From Rapana venosa (lineage: Eukaryota; Mollusca; Gastropoda; Neogastropoda; Muricidae), in NCBI GenBank assembly GCA_028751875.1, contig CM054141.1, positions 37,794,578 to 37,858,577 on the forward strand: a stretch of DNA of 64,000 nt, given 5' to 3'. Every line of letters starts with the position of its first letter. Within the stretch, counting starts at the first letter, position 1. Positions 14,002-23,162 of the stretch are shown one piece after another. The notes under the pieces were generated by a model. That model made no database searches. It was not told the DNA's origin and was given only the letters and a program-made list of their open reading frames with translations. The position numbers were made by a program, and so were the translations under genes.

Positions 14002-16598
14002 GAAACTGAGTAGTATGGTGCCTTACCTGTTGGACTGGGCCAGATCAAACAGTTCCACATTGGTAGGATCACGTTGTATCTTCTCCAGAAACATCTGAGT
14101 GTAGTACTCAAGATCCCAGTCATCAAAAGCCAATCCTGAAAAAAACCATATCATAGAATGAACATACACGAGCAATATGAAAGGTGAACATATCTCTGGT
14201 AAAAATTATGTTTTAATCTAATTACTCTAAAACTAAGGCCCTACCCAGTAATGCTGACAGGTGAAACTGAACTAATTAAGAAGACTGTTTAATTGTTGTC
14301 AGAATTAACACAGTTCTCCTGTGCTATATCATGCAAGCTAAGAAACAGTTTTAAGAAAACATTTCAAGCAATTTCAACAGCATGCTGGAATCTGTTTCTT
14401 TTACCTGTGTACAGGATTAAATCACTGAGATCTTATATTTGGCCTTTATCTGCATTATAAAAAAAATTAATAAATAAAAACAGAAACAGTAAAGATTGCT
14501 GTTTCACTATTCCGGCAATCACCATAAATTTGCTCTAAAACACATGAATTCAAGACTCCCTAGATGTATGATCTGTTTGACATGTGTTACCACATAATTC
14601 AGGCATAACCTCAGAGCTCTAGCCGAGGAATGAAAAAAAAAGAAAAAAAAAATTGTTTAATACATTTTTTAATATAACAACCCAAAGAGGGATGCACTCC
14701 AAATCTACCCACGACACGCTGCATGAAAGTTTCAGTACTGTGCTCCAATGACTCCTCAGGGAGTTCTGGAGAGAGGAGAGGAGAGAAGAGAAGACTAACC
14801 AAGCGTTTTGTTGGCCCGTTCCAGGGCAGCCCTGCCCTCACGCATCACCTCCACCTTGAACACTTTGTCCGTCTTCACATTCTGTTCAAATGTTTCCAGA
14901 GGTTTCAGGTAGCGGCACTGCGTCATACGGTCATGCAGAGAAAGTACAACTTTTTCTTCATCTTCTGCACACACTTGACTTCCCTTTCTCAGTTGGACGA
15001 GGTAGCGAACAGAGTATTCCACCCTTGTCACACGCTCAAGGCCGATAGACTGACAGATGGACACACAGTTTGTGGAAAAGGCCGTGGAAAAGTTGAGCCT
15101 GAAACAGATGTTTGTCCGTGTTCTCTACATTACAACTTTGTCCGTGAGGAGGTCAAGGACAGACTGGTGCATTCCCAAGAATTAACAGAGTGCTTTCGTC
15201 TAATATCACTTTAAGTGAACAGACGTAAAATTGAAGACACACAGAGTGCTTGAAGCTGAATTATTGAAGGTAATATGTAATAAAGGAAAACTTAAAACAG
15301 AAAAATAAATCCATCAGGCAATATCAGTATAACTCAATAGTTTTCGCTTCCCAGTTTTCCCTTGGCTTGTAGACCTTTGTTTTTCCCTTTAGCTAGCTTT
15401 CAGAGAAATACCCACTTTAACGTATTCACTAGGCTTCAGAAGACTAAAATAATGTCAAGCTTTCATTTCAGCAATTAAACTATCATTTGTGTAAGTGTAG
15501 TATTAATTATTCTATATCCAAAAAAATTGGCAATGGAGTCTAAATTCTCGCAGGTTTCCACTAACTAGTTTTTATATAAAATCATTTCAATCATGCTCAC
15601 TACTTTGCAACATTACTGCCAGTAAATGGCAGTATTAATACCTGATCTTCATATCATGTCAGTTAAAACAGAGGCCATATTACTATTATCAGGGCTATCA
15701 CCTGGATGAAATGTAAAACTTGCTTGAAAAGTCATGAGCCTCCCACTAAACAAAATCTCAAAACTAAAATCAACCATCCATTTATTATCATAATATCACT
15801 GTTCCTCTAGTTCTACCAATGTCCACAATCAAGCCCAAAGTACAATTTTATAATGATATAAAAGACTAGAACAAACATCAACCTGCATACAGACATTAAA
15901 ATACCAGAAATCACTACAATTCTGTGTTTATCTTTAACTTCAAGTTAAAAACAAGAAGCTGTTGCAATTTGATTTATCACAGTAGAGATTCCAAAAATTA
16001 GGGAATAAGAAACAAGACTAAGAAAACAACAATGGAAAGTTTGACACCAACACATACATATCCTATGAAAAACCAGTCTTAAACAACAACAAAAAGAACT
16101 AACCGTGGTCCAATCTCTATCAGAAGGCAGGCAGGTGGTGGGGTCAGGTGTGTGGTGTCTCTGAGGCAGCCCTCCTGAAAGGGCACAGACAGTACCCACT
16201 TCAGTCGCTTCAGCTCTTCTTCTGTCAACCCTGGCAAGTTAGAATAGAAGGACATGCTCACAATAACTTTGTAACAATTTATCTCATTCACACACACCAT
16301 GCACACATGCATGCACACACACATGCACACATGCACACACATGCACGCACGCATGTGCACACACACACAAACACACACATCAAGACAATATATCAAAATA
16401 ATACTCTCACTCTCTCTCTCTCTCCCCTAAATCAGACTTACCATGACCTTGTGTCTCCACATAGAAGCAGATTTCTGTGAAGAGTTCTTCAAACACAGCA
16501 TTTCCCAATAAAGTAGAAATTTTGGAAATGGTGTTTTCCAGACTGCTACCTGTCAGCCCTGGCTGACGGTACAAACGGGTCAGTGTAGTTGTAGACAT
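76..16598 (-). CDS. PFAS: PFAS, phosphoribosylformylglycinamidine synthase (N-terminal 716 residues; gene runs off left edge)
   Basis: PFAS converts FGAR, glutamine and ATP to FGAM in de novo purine synthesis in the cytosol. Thirteen coding exons, all bounded by GT-AG, join in phase without a stop: 16598-16442, 16230-16104, 15098-14800, 14135-14027, 13709-13569, 13068-12941, 12477-12349, 10724-10467, 9925-9695, 8147-7924, 7307-7200, 6583-6452, 180-76 (2148 nt). Recognisable family blocks include SEHSRHWFFKG, FTAETHNFPTG, TGTGGRIRD, EASNGASDYGNKFGEPV, GGPVYRIGVGGGAASS, HDQGAGGNG, WGAEYQESNALL and VASKRYLTNK. Animal PFAS is about 1340 residues, so roughly half the protein is here: the PurS-like N-terminus, linker and first AIRS-like half. 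The glutaminase domain is off-window. The start ATG has A at -3 and lies 35 nt inside an exon that opens after a good acceptor (16634-16635), so a non-coding 5' exon is expected. No exon shows a frameshift or a missing motif. Confidence 0.97.
181..1169. other. PFAS intron, left of the LTR element; no gene seen
   Basis: AT-rich intronic DNA. It holds a 17-nt C run near 748-764, a short CA tract near 831 and a degenerate copy of repeat block G (about 880-945). I see no coding content. Confidence 0.6.
1175..1393 (+). repeat. 5' LTR of the Ty3/Gypsy element
   Basis: 219 bp, starts TGTAGTGTTTC and ends ACATCACA. Base-by-base reading finds no difference from the 3' LTR. The sequence right after it (TTGCGACGAGGATGG) is the expected position of the tRNA primer-binding site; I do not assign the tRNA. 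Confidence 0.95.
1843..2350 (+). pseudogene. Degraded gag remnant with zinc-knuckle traces
   Basis: An 87-codon frame begins at 1843 and contains EIKSQFIAGCRSNKVREKGL and ATPAMTLKDLLSYARTL, typical of the C-terminal capsid region of Mag-like gag. Downstream (2137-2250), CGGEWPHQGD and CIRCRSS look like frameshifted remains of paired CCHC knuckles. The reading frame changes several times, so no gag protein is expected. Confidence 0.75.
2398..5073 (+). pseudogene. Degraded pol remnant (protease, RT, RNase H, integrase)
   Basis: Protease-like NVSINEHTFSFLADS occurs near 2434; the catalytic DSG context is lost by a frameshift. RT signatures follow in changing frames: VQPVAQPYRRVPFHVRKDIE (about 2838), TPWVSPVVLVPKP (about 2955), LDLNQGYNQLELDKK (about 3118). 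RNase H/tether traces include HTDHKPLVPMFNNP (about 3925). Integrase traces include FFSEFGIPEILKTDNGPPFN (about 4718). Many stops interrupt each domain. This is a fossil or a trans-mobilised template, not an active pol. Confidence 0.85.
5951..6169 (+). repeat. 3' LTR of the Ty3/Gypsy element
   Basis: 219 bp, same sequence as the 5' LTR. It is preceded by a purine-rich stretch GAGGAAGGAGGTGA (5937-5950), the likely polypurine tract for plus-strand priming, and followed by the CAGGT target duplication. Confidence 0.95.
6452..6583 (-). CDS. PFAS: PFAS coding exon 12 (residues 638-681)
   Basis: A phase-0 exon. It encodes SLPDNLQVQEALSRVLRLPS and VASKRYLTNK, the start of the second AIRS-like half. 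The donor is AAG|GTCAGG. The next intron is about 6.3 kb and carries the LTR retrotransposon. Confidence 0.96.
6584..7199. other. PFAS intron; no further gene
   Basis: AT-rich intron with a short G run at 7074-7085. A 68-codon minus frame (6952-7158) has a plausible acceptor, but the PFAS alignment is continuous without it. Confidence 0.6.
7200..7307 (-). CDS. PFAS: PFAS coding exon 11 (residues 602-637)
   Basis: A phase-0 exon after acceptor GTTTTCAG. It encodes the variable linker VQLLDFQKSKMEG, then LPVDLDLQHVLASMPQK, which aligns with the family PVDLELEWVLGKMPRK block. Confidence 0.93.
7778..7860 (+). repeat. (GAA)n plus family D 5' fragment
   Basis: About 11 GAA/AAG triplets are followed by ATGGAATTTTTAGAGCGCCG, a diverged start of family D (the TATATAGCGC repeat). 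Confidence 0.6.
7924..8147 (-). CDS. PFAS: PFAS coding exon 10 (residues 527-601)
   Basis: It encodes NVLKEIVEPAGAVI, FQLGDPTISILELWGAEYQE and RERCPVSFVGSVTGSGK. It ends in phase 0 at AAG|GTTAGT. Confidence 0.97.
8172..8577 (+). mobile_element. SINE-C, internally deleted copy
   Basis: A tRNA-derived element with a B-box-like GGGTTCGATTCCC at 8228-8240 and a short A tail. The flanks GTCATGAAGAA (8161-8171) and GTCAGGAAGAA (8578-8588) form an 11-bp target duplication with one mismatch. The first ~120 bp match 55066-55175 and the last ~250 bp match about 55640-55890. About 460 bp of the longer copy is missing here. Confidence 0.8.
8690..8960 (+). mobile_element. Family D repeat with internal CA tract
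   Basis: It opens with AAT triplets, then GGAATTTATATAGCGCTGTA and CAAAGCGCTTGCACTCAAC, a (CA)n tract (8831-8861) and a 3' part containing GAAATGAAACAAGAGAGG. The copy at 19490-19776 has the same order, including the CA tract at the same place. It has no coding capacity and looks like a SINE or MITE. Confidence 0.7.
9260..9550 (-). mobile_element. SINE-A, tRNA/5S rRNA chimera, copy 1
   Basis: Read on the minus strand it starts GGGGACGGGATAGCTCAGTG (tRNA-type A box), then AAGTTAAGCAGCGTCGAGC and GTTGGATGGGTGACCG. The last two match box A and box C of 5S rRNA in the right order and spacing. The 3' end is a CCTTTA repeat. The flanks AAAACTAGTA (9250-9259) and AAAACTAATA (9551-9560) are a 9/10 target duplication. 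Confidence 0.85.
9695..9925 (-). CDS. PFAS: PFAS coding exon 9 (residues 450-527)
   Basis: It encodes MDVVKVGGPVYRIGVGGGAA, AVQRGDAEMEQKLNRVIRAC and IHDQGAGGNG. These are the most conserved motifs of the first catalytic half. The donor is AATG|GTGAGA. Confidence 0.98.
10467..10724 (-). CDS. PFAS: PFAS coding exon 8 (residues 364-450)
   Basis: It encodes YNLPWEEE, EASNGASDYGNKFGEP and PIMFSGGIGTLDGNHV, all strongly conserved in eukaryotic and proteobacterial long-form PurL. The donor is ACTG|GTATGT. Confidence 0.97.
10725..11999. other. PFAS intron; poly-G run and block G trace
   Basis: It holds a G run at about 10775-10792 and a degenerate block G (about 11315-11390, CTCAGCTAAAACTCC). The remainder is AT-rich with no coding signal. 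Confidence 0.55.
12000..12295 (-). mobile_element. SINE-A, tRNA/5S rRNA chimera, copy 2
   Basis: Nearly the same sequence as copy 1, with a perfect 11-bp target duplication ATGGCACAGTA (11989-11999 and 12296-12306). The tail is CCTTTA repeats on the minus strand. It ends 53 bp from PFAS coding exon 7. The perfect duplication indicates retroposition and a fairly recent insertion. Confidence 0.92.
12349..12477 (-). CDS. PFAS: PFAS coding exon 7 (residues 321-364)
   Basis: It encodes VAPFPGATTGTGGRIRDVQ, then GRGAHVVAGTAGYSFGNL. The glycine-rich nucleotide-binding block is intact. A SINE-A copy sits only 43 bp from the donor (GTGGGT). Confidence 0.97.
12478..12940. other. PFAS intron; no gene
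   Basis: AT-rich. It contains two nearby copies of ATTAGGCAAGGTAAATAA (about 12663 and 12696) and a short ATC repeat. Nothing else is recognised. Confidence 0.5.
12941..13068 (-). CDS. PFAS: PFAS coding exon 6 (residues 278-321)
   Basis: It encodes a variable spacer ending in RHVVFTAETHNFPTG, the highly conserved substrate and metal region of the first AIRS-like half. The acceptor is TTGTTCCAG and the donor is ACTG|GTAAGT. Confidence 0.97.
13112..13430 (+). mobile_element. SINE-F, fairly full-length copy
   Basis: The tRNA-type head GGGATAGCCAAGTGGTC (13117) is followed by the central block GATGGGCCGATAAACTGAGG and the tail region GTCCCTGGTAAAACTCTGTAG. A 37-bp tail segment with AATACACTTGCAAACAGG is tandemly duplicated (about 13316-13378). 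The 3' end is A/C-rich. It lies in a PFAS intron. Confidence 0.7.
13569..13709 (-). CDS. PFAS: PFAS coding exon 5 (residues 231-278)
   Basis: It encodes EHSRHWFFKG, then SIIMSTQQYSNDNNIIKFSDNS. The histidine-containing motif and the IMSTQ block are diagnostic of the FGAM synthetase linker. The donor is GCAG|GTATTG. Confidence 0.97.
13755..13999. repeat. CA-rich microsatellite block in PFAS intron
   Basis: CA repeats interspersed with GCATGC-type hexamers, ending in a clean (CA)n tract at 13970-13999. Overlapping His/Thr-rich frames are by-products of the repeat. Confidence 0.8.
14027..14135 (-). CDS. PFAS: PFAS coding exon 4 (residues 195-231)
   Basis: The exon opens after a T-rich acceptor and encodes LAFDDWDLEYYTQMF and ends in FDLAQSNS, the conserved linker segment before the SEHSRHW motif. 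The donor is ACAG|GTAAGG. A CA microsatellite begins just downstream in the following intron. Confidence 0.96.
14136..14799. other. PFAS intron; nothing recognised
   Basis: AT-rich DNA without recognisable repeats or coding segments, apart from an A-rich run near 14630-14650 and a GGAGA-rich patch at 14769-14795. Confidence 0.5.
14800..15098 (-). CDS. PFAS: PFAS coding exon 3 (residues 95-195)
   Basis: The exon follows acceptor CTGTTTCAG and encodes LNFSTAFSTN, then HDRMTQCRYLKP and ALERANKTLG. These are family landmarks at the end of the PurS-like domain and the start of the linker. The donor is CTTG|GTTAGT. A 163-codon plus-strand frame over this exon is only its shadow. Confidence 0.95.
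15099..16103. other. PFAS intron; nothing recognised
   Basis: About 1 kb of AT-rich DNA with no coding, RNA or repeat signal that I can identify. Confidence 0.5.
16104..16230 (-). CDS. PFAS: PFAS coding exon 2 (residues 53-95)
   Basis: The acceptor is CTTGCCAG and the donor is CG|GTTAGT. It encodes GLTEEELKRLKW and ends in IEIGPR, matching the family segment that leads into the LNFST block. The phase fits both neighbours. Confidence 0.93.
16290..16430. repeat. CA/CT microsatellite in PFAS first coding intron
   Basis: CACACATGCA-type repeats (16291-16380) are followed by a CT tract (about 16406-16425), just downstream of the PFAS exon 1 donor. Confidence 0.75.
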
Positions 16599-16633
16599 GG
16601 TTCTGATGCTGCTGTTGTCTGTGTTGACACTGG
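16442..16633 (-). CDS. PFAS: PFAS first coding exon (5'UTR part plus residues 1-52)
   Basis: The coding part is 16598-16442. The exon opens at 16633 after a pyrimidine-rich acceptor ending TTTGTTCAG, leaving 35 nt of 5'UTR before the ATG. The donor reads CATG|GTAAGT. It encodes the poorly conserved N-terminal start of the PurS-like domain. Confidence 0.88.
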
Positions 16634-16799
16634 CTGAACAAAGAGAGAATTGAAAGTATTGTCTCACTTCTTTTAACAATCATATATATTCCACAAAACC
16701 AGTGGTAAAGAAAGAAAACAGAAACAAATACAGAGATTGCATCCATGCTCATCAGTATAACCAAATCAAGCTTTATGAGAAACATCAAAATGTCATGTT

Positions 16800-16946
16800 A
16801 CACCAAAGGGAAAATGCTTAGTCCAATCCAATCCAACCCCAAGCTATTGGGTGGTCAACTTAGCACAAACCCCAACCCGAGGCCAGCAGTAAAGTATCTG
16901 ATCACAAGATCAAAGCTTCAGCCACTTGGCTATCCCGCCCCCATTA
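16800..16946 (-). mobile_element. tRNA-headed SINE fragment
   Basis: The minus-strand read begins GGGGGCGGGATAGCCAAGTG and continues with a diverged tRNA-like part (GGCCTCGGGTTGGGG). The body after ~145 bp is not matched elsewhere in the window. Confidence 0.55.
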
Positions 16947-17478
16947 TGATAAGTAAACTATAATGCAAATTGCAATACTGTCTGCTAAAGTGTTCCTTTG
17001 TTTGTTATACAAAACCTAACCCCCCTAAAAAGCACTTTCTTGTAACATTTAAACGGTAAAAAATACAATGACTTTTATTCACACGTAGTCTTAAATATAA
17101 ATAGTACCAGACATACCACTGAAATGTGGTTCTTTAACGTTACAAGCAAGGTCAAGATCAGTTTATCTCAGCCCACGTGGCTTCTGCTCCCATACAAAAA
17201 CTACGATCTTTCGTCATCCAATGACTACCAATCAACTAAAGTACTAGTTTCACTCTGCATTTACAACTACTTTTTGATAGCACTATCTGGATCCTATTTA
17301 GATGAATCTGTCAATTTGTGTTCAAAATAGGGAACCTCGCAAACAACACACTAACCTAGCACACTACTTGACCAATCAAACCTGCCGCAAGAACGATCTT
17401 TCGATCCACTTGAGAATAACAAAATATCTGGAGCATCTGAGGCCACGCTCCACCTTTAGAAGTGTGCCCCTTTCTGCC

Positions 17479-18137
<659 letters not shown>

Positions 18138-18309
18138 AAAATAATAATACAATAGTACAATCTCTCTCTCTGCAAATTTGAATTCCTTTTCCATACAGTT
18201 TGGCAGATTGCTTGGTTCAGTTGTTGAAATGGTTGATCATGTTAATATAAAGGCCAATAATATGAATGTATTCTTATGTAGGTTATATAAAAATGTAATG
18301 TATATGTTT

Positions 18310-18350
18310 GCAATGTTCTAACCACTAGGCTATCCCGTCCTCGTATAGAT
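18310..18350 (-). mobile_element. SINE head fragment
   Basis: The minus read contains GGACGGGATAGCCTAGTGG, the tRNA-like SINE head, with no recognisable body. Confidence 0.5.
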
Positions 18351-18949
18351 ATTGTATTTAGTTTATTTGTATTGATGGATTGGTTTATCATATAACTGAC
18401 TGGTAATATGAGTAGTTGATCACATAAATACCTAAGTGATTAAGTCTATTATTATCATTCATTGTGTTTACGTGTTACATTTTTTTCCTATTCGTTTGTT
18501 CTATTTTCTTTCTTTTTTTTTTTTCATGAGGTCCTGATGTAAAGAAGCCTCTGGCTTATCCAATTTTACCTTCAATAAAACATTAGAGTTCGAGTTCGTG
18601 TTCTCTCTCTGTCTCTGTCTCTCCTTCTTCTTTTACCAAAGTATTATGATTTATTTTTTATAGATGATGGTGGGATGATGTTTTCAGTTACTTGACTCGT
18701 TATGTTTTCTTGTTTGCTACTTGCTTATTTGTCTCTTTTTTTATTATTATTACATCAGAATCATCATTTGATTGTTTCTTTTTTTTAAATATTAGTTCTC
18801 TATGTGTGTGCTTTTTTCTATCTTATTATTGTATTTCTGTCCTTGTTTCTTGTTCGTTACTGTTATCGTTGTCTCTTCTTCTGTCATTAAAATATTTTGG
18901 TTTATTACTATTGTTGTTTTTAGTTAGTTTTTTTTATGTTATCCCTGAT

Positions 18950-19015
18950 AAGGGCAGGGATTGGATGTAAAAGAGCACATGGGTGCTTATTCGTTATCCT
19001 GGAAATAAAAGAATC
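18950..19015 (+). mobile_element. SINE-B 3' end fragment
   Basis: It contains GGGATTGGATGTAAAAGAGC and GTGCTTATTCGTTATCCTGG followed by an A-rich tail and a TCTG repeat. Only the 3' ~65 bp is present. Confidence 0.75.
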
Positions 19016-19047
19016 TGTCTATCTGTCTGTCTGTCCCTCTTGCTCAC

Positions 19048-19185
19048 CTTTTACAATGTATTATTTCCATGTGCAGTAAGTAACACAGAACCAACATCAC
19101 CCAGCAAGCAACTGCGCATGCCAGCCCCAAAAGTAAAAAAAATCGGGATTCACTGACTCGAAATAATCCAGCAGTTGGCCAATGA
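19048..19185 (-). promoter_or_regulatory. PFAS: Candidate PFAS promoter and non-coding first exon
   Basis: On the minus strand a donor AAAAG|GTGAGC lies at 19048/19047 and could splice to the acceptor at 16634. Just upstream are a palindromic NRF-1-type TGCGCATGC (19113-19121) and a CCAAT box (19179-19183). An exon of about 70-90 nt would fit. This is inference from motif layout only; another start between 16.7 and 19 kb is possible. Confidence 0.3.
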
Positions 19186-19489
19186 GAAAGAGAAAGAAAA
19201 AAGAAAGAAACAAAACCATAACAAGAAAAAATAGTTTTCACTGTCAACCCTGATGCCCTGTGATGCACGTGGAAATAAACTCTGCTCACCCACGGAGGGT
19301 GTAGAACTGTGTTGCCAAGCCCACAGTCTCATTTCTGATTTGGCGACGACTGACTCAAGACCGTGTGTTGTATACGCATGCAGAAAATCCACACCATGCA
19401 TCGTTGCCGCACGATTTTTTTTCACTTGAGGCTACAGGTAACTGTTATGTTTTTGTGTGGTAGGCTGATTTGTTTGTTATTCATGATCA

Positions 19490-19776
19490 AATATTATTTG
19501 AACTAATGATAAATAGATATAGAATGTATAAAGCACTATATCTATATCTTGTGAGAACAATTCAAAGCCCTTGCATTCAACCTATTCTTACGCATAAAAC
19601 AATCACATGTAGTTTTAACAAATTCAAATTGCACACACACACACACACACACACAATCTGAAGGTTATATACCGCCTGCTGAAGGCAGGCACAGAAATAT
19701 GAGATGAAACAGGAGGGTGGAAATATTAGGTTGGAAGAAATTGTCTAGAGGCAGGATTAAAAATAATAATTAAAAA
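19490..19776 (+). mobile_element. Family D repeat, second long copy
   Basis: It has the same order as 8690-8960: a diverged TATAAAGCACTATA start, TTCAAAGCCCTTGCATTCAA, a CA tract (19633-19655) and GAGATGAAACAGGAGGGTGG. It ends in AAT triplets that run into a 31-nt G tract. Confidence 0.7.

Positions 19777-19807
<31 letters not shown>
19777..19807. repeat. 31-nt poly(dG) tract
   Basis: Pure G run immediately 3' of a family D copy. Confidence 0.85.
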
Positions 19808-19811
<4 letters not shown>

Positions 19812-19959
19812 TTGTATTTCAGGTTGTAGAAAAAAAAAAGCTTAGATCAAAACAGTGGTGGGGCAAGATTTCGGTGTGCCCCCACTCCTGTGATTCGATT
19901 TCTATGTCGTTTTTATTTTTTATTATTTTTTTTTTGTACTGGGATTCCCCTAGATTCAT

Positions 19960-20260
19960 GTCAGCACTTGTGTACTTTTTTTTTTACATCCAGTTCCCAT
20001 GTGCATGCAGTTGTGCAAATTGTGTCATCCATTCCCAGTGGCACATATGGCATTGTCTTTCAATAATTATATGGGACAGGTTTCAACATGTTCTGCATGC
20101 AATCACAAACAGGACCTCAGTTTATAATTTCGTGGTAAGGACTTAATGGGGAGTGGAGTCGACACAGATGTTAACAAGAGGAAAATCTAACAGGTGTCTG
20201 GGTGGTAGATCATGAGCGCAATGCTCTGATCACCAGGTCGGCTAGGCTATCTCGTTCGTT
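19960..20260 (-). mobile_element. SINE-B copy 2
   Basis: The plus read runs from the tail (TACATCCAGTTCCCATGTGC) through the body (TGTTCTGCATGCAATC) to the head (GAGCGCAATGCTCTGATCAC). The head borders a 24-nt C tract, that is, a G tract 5' of the element. Confidence 0.8.
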
Positions 20261-20284
20261 CCCCCCCCCCCCCCCCCCCCCCCC
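20261..20284. repeat. 24-nt poly(dC) tract
   Basis: It lies directly 5' of the SINE-B head on the minus strand, the same arrangement as at 17724-17824. Confidence 0.85.
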
Positions 20285-20899
20285 TTACGCCATTTTGAGG
20301 AGTTAGGAGCACTGCAGGGGTAGTAGTTTGTGCAAGCTGAATATGATGGAACCCACGCCATCCATGCCATGGGCTATAGCCTATTTTTCTATGACGGTTT
20401 TTAACATGTGTGCATGTTATGCATGTTAAGTTAGGCACAGGACCTCCACCAAAAAAAACCCCAAAGTGATGGTCCTATTCATAAATTGTTCAAATATGTT
20501 TCTAGCGGCTTTGCTTTTTTTAGCACATAAATTAAACGTACTCAGCCATAACGTTATATTCTGGTGATGGGGTTTAGGTTTTTTGTTCCTTGGCTAGAGC
20601 TTCCAGGTTCTCCAGTAGTGAGACTTTTGCTTATGAGACCGTTTTTGCCTCCTCTAAAGGAGCAGGGTGACCTAGATAGTTGCAAAAGAAACACAAAAAC
20701 ATCAGAATCTACCTTTGTTATAGATCTTTTTATTCATAAATTAACTTTTTATGGGCTGCAATTTTTATTTTGTAAAAACAATTTTTTTTTTTTAGACAAT
20801 AGCCTTCAAGTAGGGTGGGCCTAGTGTTGACAACATCCAAATTAGCTGCCAAAAACTAAATACAATGACAGTTGCCTTTCAGTATACAGGTGGTTGTAT

Positions 20900-21425
20900 T
20901 TGGGTACAGCTCCTAAATCGGATAGTTCCACTGGGACTGTAATAGAACCAACCCGAACCATCTACTTTGCCCTATCAGTAAACGACTGCTCCCTTTGAAA
21001 ACCGGAAGTGATAGGTAACTCCCTTTGGTTATACTTTTGCTTTTGATTTTGCTACTTTTCCTACTGTTATTCAGTATGACTCTCGTATTCATATCGCACG
21101 TACTAAGGCATCCGCAGAAATGAGAACAACGTTTTGAAAAGATTAGCCTCTGATTCAAAACTCGTGTAAATGTGCACAAATTTGGTAGGTTTTTTTTTTT
21201 TTTTTTTTTTCCCCAGCAAATACTGTACCCCCTCAGTCCTTTGCTAGCTTCCTAACTGCAATATGCATAGGCAGTGGAACACAAGCAATCCTCATTAAAT
21301 TTTGGTAAGTTCCAACTTACTTGACTCCCTGGTATTGCTCTATATCATCAATCCCAAAACTACACAGTATAATTTTTCATACTTTCAAAAATCAGAAAAT
21401 CGACAAAACAATTTTTCGAACTAGC
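20900..21425 (+). repeat. Family E interspersed repeat, copy 1
   Basis: It matches the reverse complement of 63545-63945 in order: TACTAAGGCATCC, CAAATTTGGTAGGTTT, TGTACCCCCTCAGTCCTTTG, GCAATCCTCATT, CTGGTATTGCTCTAT, CAATCCCAAAA. No RT, transposase or tRNA-like start is visible, so the class is unknown. The left boundary is uncertain (20900-21060). Confidence 0.7.
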
Positions 21426-21551
21426 AGTCTATACCAGACACATTACCTGCAAGCTAACACAGGAGTGTACCCTTTCTGCCAATGCAAATGGTGGGTTTAC
21501 TGAGGTCATTCTACTTGATAGCTTCTTTCATTCCCCCACCCTCCCCCCCCC

Positions 21552-21756
<205 letters not shown>

Positions 21757-22275
21757 TTTCCTGTGTAGCTGTGTTTTGTGATGTTTGCATTGTTTAATAC
21801 CGTGGTGAAAACTATGGCCAGTGAAAAAAGTATGGACCTTCAAAGCTCAAATTTTGTGGAAATGGTTACAAAGACTAGGACATGGAATGAGGAAACTGAA
21901 AGTACAGTAAGTTCTAGTCTTGAAACAAGTGAAACACCACTGGATTGGAACAAAAACTAAACAACTTGTACAAACTTGCCTTGGATAAGCCAACACTTTA
22001 TCTGGAAAATATCACTTAACAATGAATGGGAATGCAATCCCTGTAGACTGTAGTGTTATCCCTAGTGTTAAAAGGTTTCACTGAACTAGTGTTACTGTTG
22101 GCCCTGTTGCCATATACACTGACTTCAGCCCACCTTCTGGTGCTGCTGTAACTAAAATTCAGTCTTCTGCCCTCCATTAAGGTAACAAATCGGGGATGTC
22201 TTGACAGGATACCAGTGTGCATGTTTTTGTTTCTTTTTAAATTTGTCATTTGTTCTAAGCGCACAATGATCTACT
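21757..22275. other. Spacer; no supported gene
   Basis: It contains a short plus frame with ATG at 21814 and a donor-like CAG|TAAGTT at about 21907. I could not connect it to any exon or family, so I do not call it a gene. Confidence 0.4.
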
Positions 22276-22506
22276 CTTTCAAAAGGTGCAACACTAACAG
22301 GTTTTAAATGTGTGCACAAGCTTTCTGTGTGTGTTCACACACAGGATGTTGGATTTTAGTCTCATCCGGACTTTCAAGGGAATGTAGTTTGTATTGATTT
22401 ATAAATCCAGGAGTAAATCCCTGTGCTTGGGTGCCTCGGTGATGGCTCAAACTCAGGCCATCAAATCACAAGTGCAATGCTCTGACCACTAGGCTAGCCC
22501 TCTCAC
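22276..22506 (-). mobile_element. SINE-B copy 3 (3' truncated)
   Basis: The plus read has GGTTTTAAATGTGTGCACAA, TAGTCTCATCCGGAC and the head GCAATGCTCTGACCACTAGG. The tail block is absent. Confidence 0.7.
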
Positions 22507-23162
22507 AGTGCGTTTCAGTTCTAAAGAGGTTGTGTATTTCGTGTGTGTGGTCTCACTGGTCTGGAGGTGCAGTAGTTAGTGGGAATCAATGAGTTTGTGG
22601 TTATGGAGACTATTTTCCTGTTGCCTTGCTTTTGAGCAAAAACTTTGCCAGTATCCTGTAATATGATTTGTATCATATAAATATGGTGCAAGGAAGGAAA
22701 TGAGTCTGTGATTGACTTAGTGAATGTAAGAACGGTTAACACTGAATGGGAAAACAGAATTGTGATGGCTTCAAGTGTTGGGTTATTACACCTTTTTAAA
22801 AAAAATTTTACATATATTTATAAATAGACTTGTAAACATAAGCAGTATGAATATATATTGTTGAATTTTACAGTTTTTGTTACAGCTGGGGCAGCTAAAC
22901 TGTCATTGGTGTCAAGGAAGTTTGTTTTCCCATAGCTGGAGGCTCGCATAAAAAAACACAGTAGGTAGAATTTAAGTGTTTGCAATCTAACACACTAAGT
23001 ATGTGCACACCTGACATACATACAACACACACTTGCAGTAGAAAATACAGTATCACTGATTAAAGTGCTATTCAAAACTAACGGAAAGCTTTATGTTCTC
23101 AGGTAGGCACAAGAAAGACGACTTGCATGATGCACTACCTTCAGCCTCTCAACCCACATCTA

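Noticed and set aside
14723..15214. 163-codon plus frame
   Set aside because: Antisense shadow of PFAS coding exon 3.
21814..21907. Possible first exon (MASEKSMDLQSS...) with a donor at 21907
   Set aside because: No following exon or family similarity was found; the donor alone is weak evidence.
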